Below are positions 6,335-11,266 of a stretch of 11,266 bases of DNA, in pieces. Numbering within the stretch: position 1 is the stretch's first letter; every line of letters starts with the position of its first letter. The translations under genes and the position numbers were made by a program. The stretch is from JAJRAL01 sp050015815 (lineage in GTDB: Archaea > Thermoplasmatota > Thermoplasmata > Methanomassiliicoccales > UBA472), in assembly GCA_050015815.1 (NCBI GenBank), contig JBEKAR010000100.1:1-11266 (forward strand). The letters are read 5' to 3'. The notes beneath the pieces are model-generated. The model saw nothing but the letters and a program-made list of their open reading frames with translations. It was not told the origin of the DNA and ran no database searches.

Positions 6335-7107
6335 GCGCGCAGGAAGTCGTCGCAGTAGAGCTTCTGGTTCAGCAGCACCTGCCCCGCCTTGATCTCGCTC
6401 ATCAGCAGTTCGTCCTCGGGATCGCAGATGACGGCGGTCAGGCCCGCTCCCATCAGCATGCCGAGGTAGGTGCGGTTCACCAGCGAGCGGTCCTTCGTTC
6501 CGTTCGAGACGTTACTCAGTCCGCAGACGGTGCGCGGGGCGGGATCGTTCAGGCTCTGGAACATTCGTAGCGCCTCGATGACCTTCGCACCCTGGTCCTG
6601 CGCGGCCTTGATTGGGAGGACGAGCGGGTCTAGGTAGAGGCAGTCCGGCATCACCTCGTGTTCCATCGCGGTGGTGATCATCAGCATCGCCATCTCAGCC
6701 CTCGACGATGAGTCGTTCGGAACGCCACGTTCGTCCATCGTGAGGCAGATCACCTCGGAGTCATGCTCCTTCGCGAGAGGGAAGAGCCTCTCCATCTTCG
6801 CCCTCTCCGCGGTAGTCGAGTTGATGATCGAACGGCCCTTGCACGCGTTGAGCCCCGCCGTCATCGTCTTGATGCCCGGAGTGTCGATACAGAGCGGGAC
6901 GTCTGTCACCTCCTGCACCGTCCTGACGAGCCATTCCATCGCCGCAGGTCCGTCCTCGCGTCCCGGACCGGTGTTGATGTCGAGCGCTTGGGCGCCGGAC
7001 TTGATTTGCTTCAGCGCGTGCTCCTGGACGAACTTCGCATCGCGCTTGTCGATCGCTTTCGAGACGGCGGAGAAGAGGCCGTTGATCCTCTCGGAGATTA
7101 CGAACAT
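6331..7107 (-). CDS. acsE: AcsE-like methyltetrahydrofolate:corrinoid/iron-sulfur protein methyltransferase
   Basis: This 258-residue protein matches the pterin-binding methyltransferase of the Wood-Ljungdahl pathway over its whole length (the bacterial enzyme has about 262 residues). It transfers the methyl group of methyl-THF to the Co(I) of a corrinoid iron-sulfur protein. Seen in order: SERINGLF at 5-12, ALDINTGPG at 41-49, PLCID at 71-75, INSTTAE at 95-101, YLDPLVLP at 158-165, and CGLSNVSNG at 195-203. D75, N96, D160 and N199 fall at the same numbers, as I recall, as the pterin-contacting residues of the Moorella enzyme, N199 being the one that assists methyl transfer. It lacks the extra domains of methionine synthase, and the motifs fit AcsE better than MtrH or MtgA. 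It lies on the opposite strand from metVF and is not in their operon; a RACo gene follows 3.6 kb away. In-frame ATG 7107 is the only sensible start. Confidence 0.9.
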   Translation of the reverse strand: MFVISERINGLFSAVSKAIDKRDAKFVQEHALKQIKSGAQALDINTGPGREDGPAAMEWLVRTVQEVTDVPLCIDTPGIKTMTAGLNACKGRSIINSTTAERAKMERLFPLAKEHDSEVICLTMDERGVPNDSSSRAEMAMLMITTAMEHEVMPDCLYLDPLVLPIKAAQDQGAKVIEALRMFQSLNDPAPRTVCGLSNVSNGTKDRSLVNRTYLGMLMGAGLTAVICDPEDELLMSEIKAGQVLLNQKLYCDDFLRA

Positions 7108-7137
7108 GAGAGTCCGGAGAAGCGGTAGGCGTAGTTG

Positions 7138-7147
7138 ACTAAAAACG
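7138..7147 (-). promoter_or_regulatory. Candidate TATA box for acsE
   Basis: On the minus strand CCGTTTTTAGTC gives a T-rich element centred about 35 bases before the ATG at 7107, which would leave a leader of about 9 bases. No clear Shine-Dalgarno is seen in that leader. The 140 bases between the lysine-rich peptide gene and acsE hold nothing else I can name. Confidence 0.35.
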
Positions 7148-7247
7148 GTTTGTCCCGGGAAAGGCCGGGGAAGCGCGGTCGGAGGAAGAATGCTCTAGAA
7201 GGGCGCGATCGAACGTCGCGCTGCCAAAGAAGGAAGAGGCCAGGCGC

Positions 7248-7334
7248 CTACTTCTTCTTCTTGGTCGTTGCCTTCTTCTTAGGGGCGGCAGCCTTGGTCT
7301 TCTTCTTCGTCGCGGGCGCGCAGCACTTAGCCAA
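7248..7334 (-). CDS. Lysine-rich 28-residue basic peptide, probable nucleic-acid-binding
   Basis: A short minus-strand reading frame starts with TTG at 7334 and ends with TAG at 7248. GGAGGT (7347-7342) lies 7 bases before the TTG, the same start codon and spacing as purH next door. The product has 28 residues: 12 lysines, no acidic residue, a CC pair at 4-5, and the remainder alanine, threonine and proline arranged in blocks such as TKKKTK, APKKKA and TTKKKK. Composition and block pattern resemble histone H1 tails and other basic nucleic-acid-binding tails. A TATA-like box about 50 bases upstream would give a leader of about 25 bases that includes the ribosome site. The opposite strand reads as a hydrophobic phenylalanine-rich frame, which is its shadow. 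Binding to DNA or RNA is inferred from charge only; I recognise no named family. Confidence 0.66.
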   Translation of the reverse strand: MAKCCAPATKKKTKAAAPKKKATTKKKK

Positions 7335-7341
7335 ATTAATT

Positions 7342-7347
7342 ACCTCC
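7342..7347 (-). promoter_or_regulatory. Strong ribosome binding site setting the TTG start of the lysine-rich peptide
   Basis: GGAGGT on the minus strand lies 7 bases upstream of TTG 7334. No ATG in the right frame is available, so this site is the main evidence that the short frame is translated. Confidence 0.65.
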
Positions 7348-7368
7348 GCGGAATACATTAGCGGGCCA

Positions 7369-7385
7369 GTTCTTAAGCGTTCTTA
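7369..7385. repeat. Direct repeat of a heptamer at 10-base period next to a TATA box
   Basis: GTTCTTA occurs at 7369-7375 and 7379-7385, exactly 10 bases apart (one helical turn). On the minus strand it reads as two TAAGAAC units; the upstream unit overlaps the TATA-like GGGTATAAG and both lie before the predicted transcription start of the lysine-rich peptide gene. It could be an operator for that gene or for divergent purH. The repeat itself is plain; its role is a guess. Confidence 0.4.
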
Positions 7386-7389
7386 TACC
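7381..7389 (-). promoter_or_regulatory. Candidate TATA box for the lysine-rich peptide gene
   Basis: GGGTATAAG on the minus strand is centred about 50 bases before TTG 7334. A start site about 26 bases downstream of it would give a leader of about 25 bases containing GGAGGT, the arrangement expected for a leadered archaeal gene. Confidence 0.45.
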
Positions 7390-7414
7390 CAGGACTGTCC
7401 AGCACCCGAGTGTT

Positions 7415-7423
7415 AGGTTTATG
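7415..7423 (+). promoter_or_regulatory. Candidate TATA box for purH
   Basis: AGGTTTATG lies about 69 bases before the TTG start of purH, giving a predicted leader of roughly 40 bases that carries GGGAGG. It is divergent from the TATA box of the lysine-rich peptide gene, about 35 bases away, so the two genes share one compact control region. Confidence 0.38.
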
Positions 7424-7474
7424 TCCCCGTCTTCCATACTGCTGTGGCATACACTTCTCGTGTGTGCCTCTGCA

Positions 7475-7480
7475 GGGAGG
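7475..7480 (+). promoter_or_regulatory. Ribosome binding site setting the TTG start of purH
   Basis: GGGAGG is followed by 7 bases and then TTG 7488, after which the protein reads VKIERALVSVSDKRG, the normal PurH N-terminus. An upstream in-frame ATG at 7425 would add about 20 residues unlike the family. Confidence 0.75.
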
Positions 7481-7487
7481 CAATCGT

Positions 7488-9041
7488 TTGGTCAAGATCG
7501 AGCGGGCGCTGGTCAGCGTCTCCGACAAGCGGGGGATCGTCGAGTTCGCGAAGGGGCTTGAAGCGCTCGGTGTGGAGATCGTTTCCACCGGAGGGACGGC
7601 CGCGCTCCTCGACCGGAACGGGGTGAAGACGCTCGGCGTCTCAGAACTCACTGGATGGCCCGAGATGCTCGACGGCAGGGTCAAGACCTTGAACCCTGTG
7701 ATCCACGCCGCGATACTCGCCAGGCGTGACTCGAGGGAGCACATGCATCAGCTCGAGAAGATGCGCATCAAGCCGATTGACATGGTCGTCTCGAACCTCT
7801 ACCCGTTCAAGGAGACGGTGCTCAAGGGAGCGCAGTTCGACGAGGTCGTGGAGAACATCGACGTCGGCGGACCGAGCATGATCCGTGCCGCGGCGAAGAA
7901 CTTCGTGTCGGTAGCGGTCGTCACAAATCCTGACCGCTACGAGCCGATAATGAGGGAGATGAAGGAAAGCTCCGGCTCGATCGGCGAGGCGACGCTGCGC
8001 TCTCTGATGGTCGAGGCGTACCGCACGACTGCTTTCTACGACGCGATGATCTCGCGCTATCTGGCCGAACGGTTCCCCGGGGAGCAGTTTCCTAGGACCT
8101 ACACGCTCGGGGTGGTGAAGGCGTACGACCTGCGCTACGGCGAGAACCCGCAGCAGGCGGCCGCCTTCTACACCGATCCATTCTCCAAGGGAGTGAGCGT
8201 CGGCGCCTCGGAGAAGCTGTGGGGCAAAGAGATATCGTTCAACAACATCCTCGACCTCGAGTCCGCCCTCGAGCTCCTGCGCGAGTTCCCCGACCGGCCG
8301 ACCGCGGTCGTCATCAAGCACACGAACCCGTGCGGCATCGCCTGCTCTGACGCGCTCGTCGACGCGTTCGTCATGGCCTACAATGTCGACCCGCTCGCCG
8401 CCTTCGGCTGCGTAATCGGATTGAACCGCGACGTGGACCAGGCAACGGCGGAGCAGATCGGCTCGCACTTCGTCGACTGCGTCATTGCTCCGGAGTACTC
8501 GGCCGACGCGATCGCGATCCTCGAGAAGAAGAAGAACATCCGCCTCCTCCGCACCGGTGCGCCGATCATTCAGGACGCAGAGCCAGAGCTGAAGATGAAG
8601 AAGGTGAAGGGAGGGCTACTGGTGCAGACGGCGGACACGAAGGCGATGGACCCGGGCATGCTCAGGGTCGTGACGAAGCGCGCCCCGACCGATGAGGAGA
8701 CGAGGGCGATGCTGTTCGCGTGGAAGGTCTGCAAGCACGTCTGGTCCAACTCGATCATCCTGGCGAAGGACGAGAGAGTCGTCGGGATCGGGGCGGGGCA
8801 GATGAGCCGCGTCGACTCATCGCACATCGCTGGCTACAAGGCGAAGGATAACGCGAGGGGCTCGGTCATGGCCTCGGACGCCTTCTTCCCGTTCCGCGAC
8901 GGCATCGACGAGGCGGCGAACGTCGGGGTGACGGCGGTGATACAGCCGGGCGGTTCGATCCGCGACTCCGAAGTGATCCAGGCGGCCGACGAGCACGACA
9001 TGGCGATGGTCTTCAGCGGCATACGCATCTTCCGCCACTGA
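7488..9041 (+). CDS. purH: PurH, bifunctional AICAR transformylase / IMP cyclohydrolase
   Basis: This 517-residue protein has the usual PurH length and both domains. The N-terminal IMP cyclohydrolase (MGS-like) part shows ALVSVSDKRG, VSTGGTAALL and GRVKTLNPVIHAAIL. The C-terminal AICAR transformylase part shows LRYGENPQQAAAFY, IKHTNPCGIA with the catalytic lysine-histidine pair at about K277-H278, AFGCVIGLN, SDAFFPFRDG and QPGGSIRDSEVI. It performs the last two steps of IMP synthesis in the cytoplasm and takes the formyl group from 10-formyl-THF. Many archaea use the folate-independent PurP and PurO instead, so this gene supports a folate-using organism, in line with MetVF and AcsE. The last motif reads FSGIRIFRH where RHFRH is usual, a small change. 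It stands alone upstream of a flavoprotein gene, 54 bases away. Confidence 0.96.
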   Translation: MVKIERALVSVSDKRGIVEFAKGLEALGVEIVSTGGTAALLDRNGVKTLGVSELTGWPEMLDGRVKTLNPVIHAAILARRDSREHMHQLEKMRIKPIDMVVSNLYPFKETVLKGAQFDEVVENIDVGGPSMIRAAAKNFVSVAVVTNPDRYEPIMREMKESSGSIGEATLRSLMVEAYRTTAFYDAMISRYLAERFPGEQFPRTYTLGVVKAYDLRYGENPQQAAAFYTDPFSKGVSVGASEKLWGKEISFNNILDLESALELLREFPDRPTAVVIKHTNPCGIACSDALVDAFVMAYNVDPLAAFGCVIGLNRDVDQATAEQIGSHFVDCVIAPEYSADAIAILEKKKNIRLLRTGAPIIQDAEPELKMKKVKGGLLVQTADTKAMDPGMLRVVTKRAPTDEETRAMLFAWKVCKHVWSNSIILAKDERVVGIGAGQMSRVDSSHIAGYKAKDNARGSVMASDAFFPFRDGIDEAANVGVTAVIQPGGSIRDSEVIQAADEHDMAMVFSGIRIFRH

Positions 9042-9054
9042 GACCGAGCGCATG

Positions 9055-9063
9055 CTTTACTAT
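9055..9063 (+). promoter_or_regulatory. Candidate TATA box for the flavoredoxin-like gene
   Basis: CTTTACTAT is centred about 37 bases before ATG 9096, in the otherwise GC-rich 54-base gap after purH. The predicted leader of about 10 bases would include GAGG at 9085-9088, 7 bases from the start. Read-through from purH is also possible. Confidence 0.4.
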
Positions 9064-9095
9064 CGGTCCTTGCGATTCCCCCTCGAGGGTGACGG

Positions 9096-9671
9096 ATGAA
9101 GAAATCGCTCGGAGCGAAGACCCTGTTGTTCCCCACTCCCGCGCTGGTCGTGTGCACCTACGACAAGAACGGCAGACCGAACGCGATGACCGCTGCGTGG
9201 GGAGGGATATCGTGCTCGGACCCGCCATGTGTCTCCGTGTCGCTGCGGAAGGCGACGTACACCTATGGCAATATCATGGAGCGCGGGGCGTTCACGGTCA
9301 ATGTCGCCTCGAAGGACATGGTCGAGGTAGTGGACTACTTCGGCCTCGTCTCTGGCCGAGACGTCGACCAGTTCAAAGCGACCGGAATGAAGCCGGTCCG
9401 CTCGCGGTTGGTCGACGCGCCCTACATCGACGAGTTCCCTCTAGTACTCGAATGCCAGATGAAACAGGCAGATGAGCTCGGGCTTCACACCTCCTTCGTT
9501 GGCGAGATCAAGGACGTAAAGGTCTCCGAGGAGTTCGCGGCGAGGTCGAGCGAGGGCCTGATCAATCTGATCAAGCCGTTGATCTACGCTCCGGACGACC
9601 ACAGCTACTACTCCGTCGGCAAGAAAGTGGCAAGAGGCTTCGAGGCGGGGAAGAAGATCAAGGGCGAGTAG
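9096..9671 (+). CDS. Flavoredoxin-like FMN flavoprotein (flavin reductase domain)
   Basis: This 191-residue protein is a complete flavin reductase-like domain of the type called flavoredoxin in sulfate reducers and common in anaerobic archaea. Typical blocks are visible: GRPNAMTAAWGG at about 26-37, CSDPPCVSVSLR at 40-51, TYTYGNIMERGAFTVNVAS at 54-73, FGLVSGRDVDQF at 82-93, LVDAPYIDEFPLVLEC at 105-120, and LHTSFVGEIKDVK at 130-142. These proteins bind FMN in a split-barrel dimer and pass electrons between ferredoxin or flavins and a partner; the physiological partner is rarely known. The start ATG has GAGG 7 bases upstream within GAGGGTGA. It ends 6 bases before the end of the convergent CDF gene. 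It may share a transcript with purH, but I see no functional link. The family is confidently assigned; the role is open. Confidence 0.88.
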   Translation: MKKSLGAKTLLFPTPALVVCTYDKNGRPNAMTAAWGGISCSDPPCVSVSLRKATYTYGNIMERGAFTVNVASKDMVEVVDYFGLVSGRDVDQFKATGMKPVRSRLVDAPYIDEFPLVLECQMKQADELGLHTSFVGEIKDVKVSEEFAARSSEGLINLIKPLIYAPDDHSYYSVGKKVARGFEAGKKIKGE

Positions 9672-9677
9672 GAATCA

Positions 9678-10628
9678 TCAGTGCTTCCCCTTGCCGTCCT
9701 CGTGCGGCGGCACGGGCTCGGCCTTATCTGCCCTTTGGAAATAGCAGACCCCTTCGCATCCCTTGTATTCGAGCTGTAGCGTGGAATGCGATATCTTGAA
9801 CTTCTCCGCGAGCACCTGCTCGCAGTCGCTGATGATGCAGGAGCAGGCGCTGATCGGCTGCTCGTCGACCTTGACGTGGGCGCTCATTGCGTAGACGCCC
9901 GAGCCGAGTGTCCATGCGTGTATGTCGTGCACATCCTCGACCCCCGGCACTTTCTTCAGTTCTTCCTCGACTTCGCCGATGTCGATGTGGCTCGGAGTGA
10001 ACTCTAGCAGGATCCTCGTCGACTGCGCCATTATCCGGTACGAGCCGTAGATAATGATCGCTGCGATGATGAAGCTCATGATCGGGTCGGCCGACCGGAA
10101 CCCGAAGAAGTAGATCAGCAGGGCACTGACGATGACGCCGATCGAGGAGAGCAGATCGCCGAAGATATGGAGTAGTGCCCCCTTGACGTTCAGGTTCTCC
10201 TTTGCGCCGCTCCTCAGAATGTAGACGCCGAAGAGGTTCGCTCCGAATCCCATCAGCGCAACGACGAGCATCAGTCCCGACTGCACCTCGGGCGGGCTCT
10301 GCAATCTTTGCAGCGCCTCGTAGATGATGAAGAGCGAGAGGACGACCAGGGCCACGCCGTTTATCAGGGCGACAAGGATCTCGACCCGAAGGAAGCCGAA
10401 TGTCTGCCGTTCGCCTGCGATCCTCATTACCGTGTACCCGGCCCAAAGGCTCAAGCCGAGGGCGAGCACGTCGGTGAACATGTGCCCCGAGTCGGAGACC
10501 AGCGCCAAGGACCCGCTCACCAGGCCTCCGACCAGCTCCACAACGGCGAAGACGGCCGTCACCCCCAGGACCACGAACAAGGATCGCGTGGTGGATCTCT
10601 GCCTTAATGAGTGCTCGGGGCCTTGCAC
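9678..10628 (-). CDS. Cation diffusion facilitator, CzcD/ZitB-type zinc exporter
   Basis: This 316-residue inner-membrane antiporter has the standard CDF plan: six helices at about 16-36, 42-66, 83-105, 118-138, 152-176 and 181-200, then a cytoplasmic domain. The transport site is H49/D53 in SDSGHMFTD and H154/D158 in HIFGD, the HD-HD set expected for zinc (and possibly cadmium) rather than manganese or iron. The cytoplasmic domain has VEDVHDIHAWTLGSG and AMSAHVKVD, then HSTLQLEYKGCEGVC. Extra cysteines (CSC, C in SDCEQ, CEGVC) and a histidine-rich end (HEDGKGKH) could bind metal. The loop between helices 4 and 5 lacks the histidine run of many ZitB proteins. GTG 10628 is the start: a TATA-like CTAAAATC lies 27 bases upstream and no Shine-Dalgarno is seen, fitting a leaderless mRNA. 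It diverges from the RACo gene. Confidence 0.92.
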   Translation of the reverse strand: MQGPEHSLRQRSTTRSLFVVLGVTAVFAVVELVGGLVSGSLALVSDSGHMFTDVLALGLSLWAGYTVMRIAGERQTFGFLRVEILVALINGVALVVLSLFIIYEALQRLQSPPEVQSGLMLVVALMGFGANLFGVYILRSGAKENLNVKGALLHIFGDLLSSIGVIVSALLIYFFGFRSADPIMSFIIAAIIIYGSYRIMAQSTRILLEFTPSHIDIGEVEEELKKVPGVEDVHDIHAWTLGSGVYAMSAHVKVDEQPISACSCIISDCEQVLAEKFKISHSTLQLEYKGCEGVCYFQRADKAEPVPPHEDGKGKH

Positions 10629-10650
10629 GAGCCTACAAGGCAGCCTGGAG

Positions 10651-10660
10651 GATTTTAGCT
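10651..10660 (-). promoter_or_regulatory. Candidate TATA box for the CDF transporter gene
   Basis: AGCTAAAATC on the minus strand is centred about 27 bases before GTG 10628 and follows an A-rich BRE-like ACAG. With no ribosome site between, transcription starting at or next to the GTG is expected. Confidence 0.5.
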
Positions 10661-10686
10661 GTTCCTCTGGTCGTGCTTCGGATAGG

Positions 10687-10695
10687 GTTAAGCAA
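10687..10695 (+). promoter_or_regulatory. Candidate TATA box for the RACo gene
   Basis: GTTAAGCAA is centred about 28 bases before ATG 10719 in the 90-base divergent region. No convincing Shine-Dalgarno is seen, so a leaderless start fits here too. Confidence 0.38.
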
Positions 10696-10718
10696 TACCC
10701 GGGGAATCATCCGAGGCC

Positions 10719-11266
10719 ATGAGGTCCAAGGTGAGGTTCCTTCCGGATGGAGTGGAGGTCGAGGTGGGCAAGGGCGCCTCGATACTTGATGCCGCGAACC
10801 TGGCAGGGGTGGGCCTACAGTCCACCTGCGGCGGAAAGGGCACCTGCAAGAAGTGCGCCATCTCGGTCAAGGGCGATTGGACAGTGGAAATGGGAAAGGC
10901 CATCACGAAGAGACACCGGAGCAAGCGAGTCATGCGCCTCGCGTGCCAGACCTTCGTCGCAGGCAACGTCGATGTAACAGTCCCAGAAGGGTCGAGGCTC
11001 AAGCAGGGCAAGATCCTCGCATCGCACCAGACGTTCACCGGAGAATTGGATCCGATGGTGAGCTCGACGCTGGTCCACCTTCCGAGGCCGGGGCCGGTCG
11101 ACAACCTGGCCGACATGGAGCGGATCTCGAGGGAACTCGCCCTGGACGCCGGTCAGCTGGTGATGCCGATCGATATCCTGCGCTCCCTTCCGGAGCGGCT
11201 GAGGGAGTTGAATTGGAAGGCGAACGTGGTGAGGACGGCGGCTGACCTCGGCGGCGGCGTGGTCGA
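10719..11266 (+). CDS. RACo-type corrinoid protein reductive activator (2Fe-2S + ASKHA family), partial, C-terminus beyond the window
   Basis: Translated by hand; the frame is open from ATG 10719 to the window end (182 codons of a family that usually has about 600 residues). The N-terminus is a plant-type [2Fe-2S] ferredoxin domain, with C37, C43 and C46 in STCGGKGTCKKC and C76 in RLACQT. The linker with PEGSRL and the following region (LASHQTF, VHLPRPGPVDNLADMERI) are as in RACo/RamA-like proteins, whose C-terminal ASKHA ATPase domain would lie outside the window. These proteins use ATP and a low-potential electron to return an accidentally oxidised corrinoid protein from Co(II) to Co(I). 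In acetogens the gene sits beside acsC, acsD and acsE; here the acsE-like gene is 3.6 kb upstream, so the corrinoid protein genes may follow to the right. An alternative is an activator for a methylamine or O-demethylase corrinoid protein. Confidence 0.86.
   Translation, partial: MRSKVRFLPDGVEVEVGKGASILDAANLAGVGLQSTCGGKGTCKKCAISVKGDWTVEMGKAITKRHRSKRVMRLACQTFVAGNVDVTVPEGSRLKQGKILASHQTFTGELDPMVSSTLVHLPRPGPVDNLADMERISRELALDAGQLVMPIDILRSLPERLRELNWKANVVRTAADLGGGVV

Noticed and set aside
7203..7221. Inverted repeat GCGCGA / TCGCGC with a 7-base loop, possible terminator
   Set aside because: Short stem, no T run after it on either strand, and such palindromes are expected by chance in GC-rich DNA.
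7135..7416. Hydrophobic phenylalanine-rich plus-strand frame
   Set aside because: It is the complement of the AAG-rich lysine peptide gene; the apparent membrane segment is an artefact of reading the opposite strand.
7641..8468. Long minus-strand frame over purH
   Set aside because: Antisense to well-conserved PurH; translation is arginine/valine-rich with no domain.
9724..10446. Second long minus-strand frame over the CDF gene
   Set aside because: Same strand but another frame; arginine-rich and without membrane helices, while the CDF frame has all family motifs.

Overview
The window looks like chromosomal DNA from a GC-rich archaeon, possibly of the Thermoplasmatota type. Several observations point this way. 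Genes that begin a transcript tend to have a TATA-like element about 26-30 bases before the start codon and no Shine-Dalgarno, as in leaderless archaeal mRNAs, whereas genes inside the operon have GGAGG 6-7 bases before the start. AGG/AGA arginine codons are common despite high GC. A very basic histone-tail-like mini-protein is present. The gene content is that of an anaerobe with folate-linked C1 chemistry. The assignment is an inference; an anaerobic bacterium is not excluded.

Layout. The left edge (minus strand) holds a polysaccharide deacetylase whose C-terminus lies outside the window. Divergent from it is a tight five-gene plus-strand operon (796-5230), joined by 1-4 base stop/start overlaps: a short flavin-binding HdrA, a second HdrA-like protein with a degenerate flavin domain and two ferredoxin clusters, MvhD, MetV and MetF. 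MetF is broken: a frame change coincides with the loss of about 20 conserved residues, and the last roughly 40 residues of the family are missing. A six-helix membrane protein of unknown function follows (5288-6334). It converges on an AcsE-type methyl-tetrahydrofolate:corrinoid protein methyltransferase (minus, 6331-7107), both stop codons sharing one CTAG. Next come a 28-residue lysine-rich peptide gene (minus), bifunctional PurH (plus), a flavoredoxin-like flavoprotein (plus), a CDF zinc exporter (minus), and the start of a RACo-type corrinoid protein activator (plus) that runs off the right edge.

How they fit. MetV/MetF, AcsE and RACo are parts of the methyl branch of the folate-type Wood-Ljungdahl pathway: methylene-THF to methyl-THF, then transfer to a corrinoid protein that RACo keeps in the Co(I) state. 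PurH also uses a folate C1 unit (10-formyl-THF). The HdrA/HdrA'/MvhD module would feed electrons to MetVF, as proposed for the MetFV-Hdr-MvhD modules of some acetogens, but HdrB, HdrC and a hydrogenase are absent here. The division into a flavin HdrA and a flavin-less HdrA' recalls QmoA/QmoB and is the most unusual protein architecture in the window. Every intergenic stretch is shorter than 300 bases, and I saw no RNA genes, CRISPR arrays or insertion sequences.
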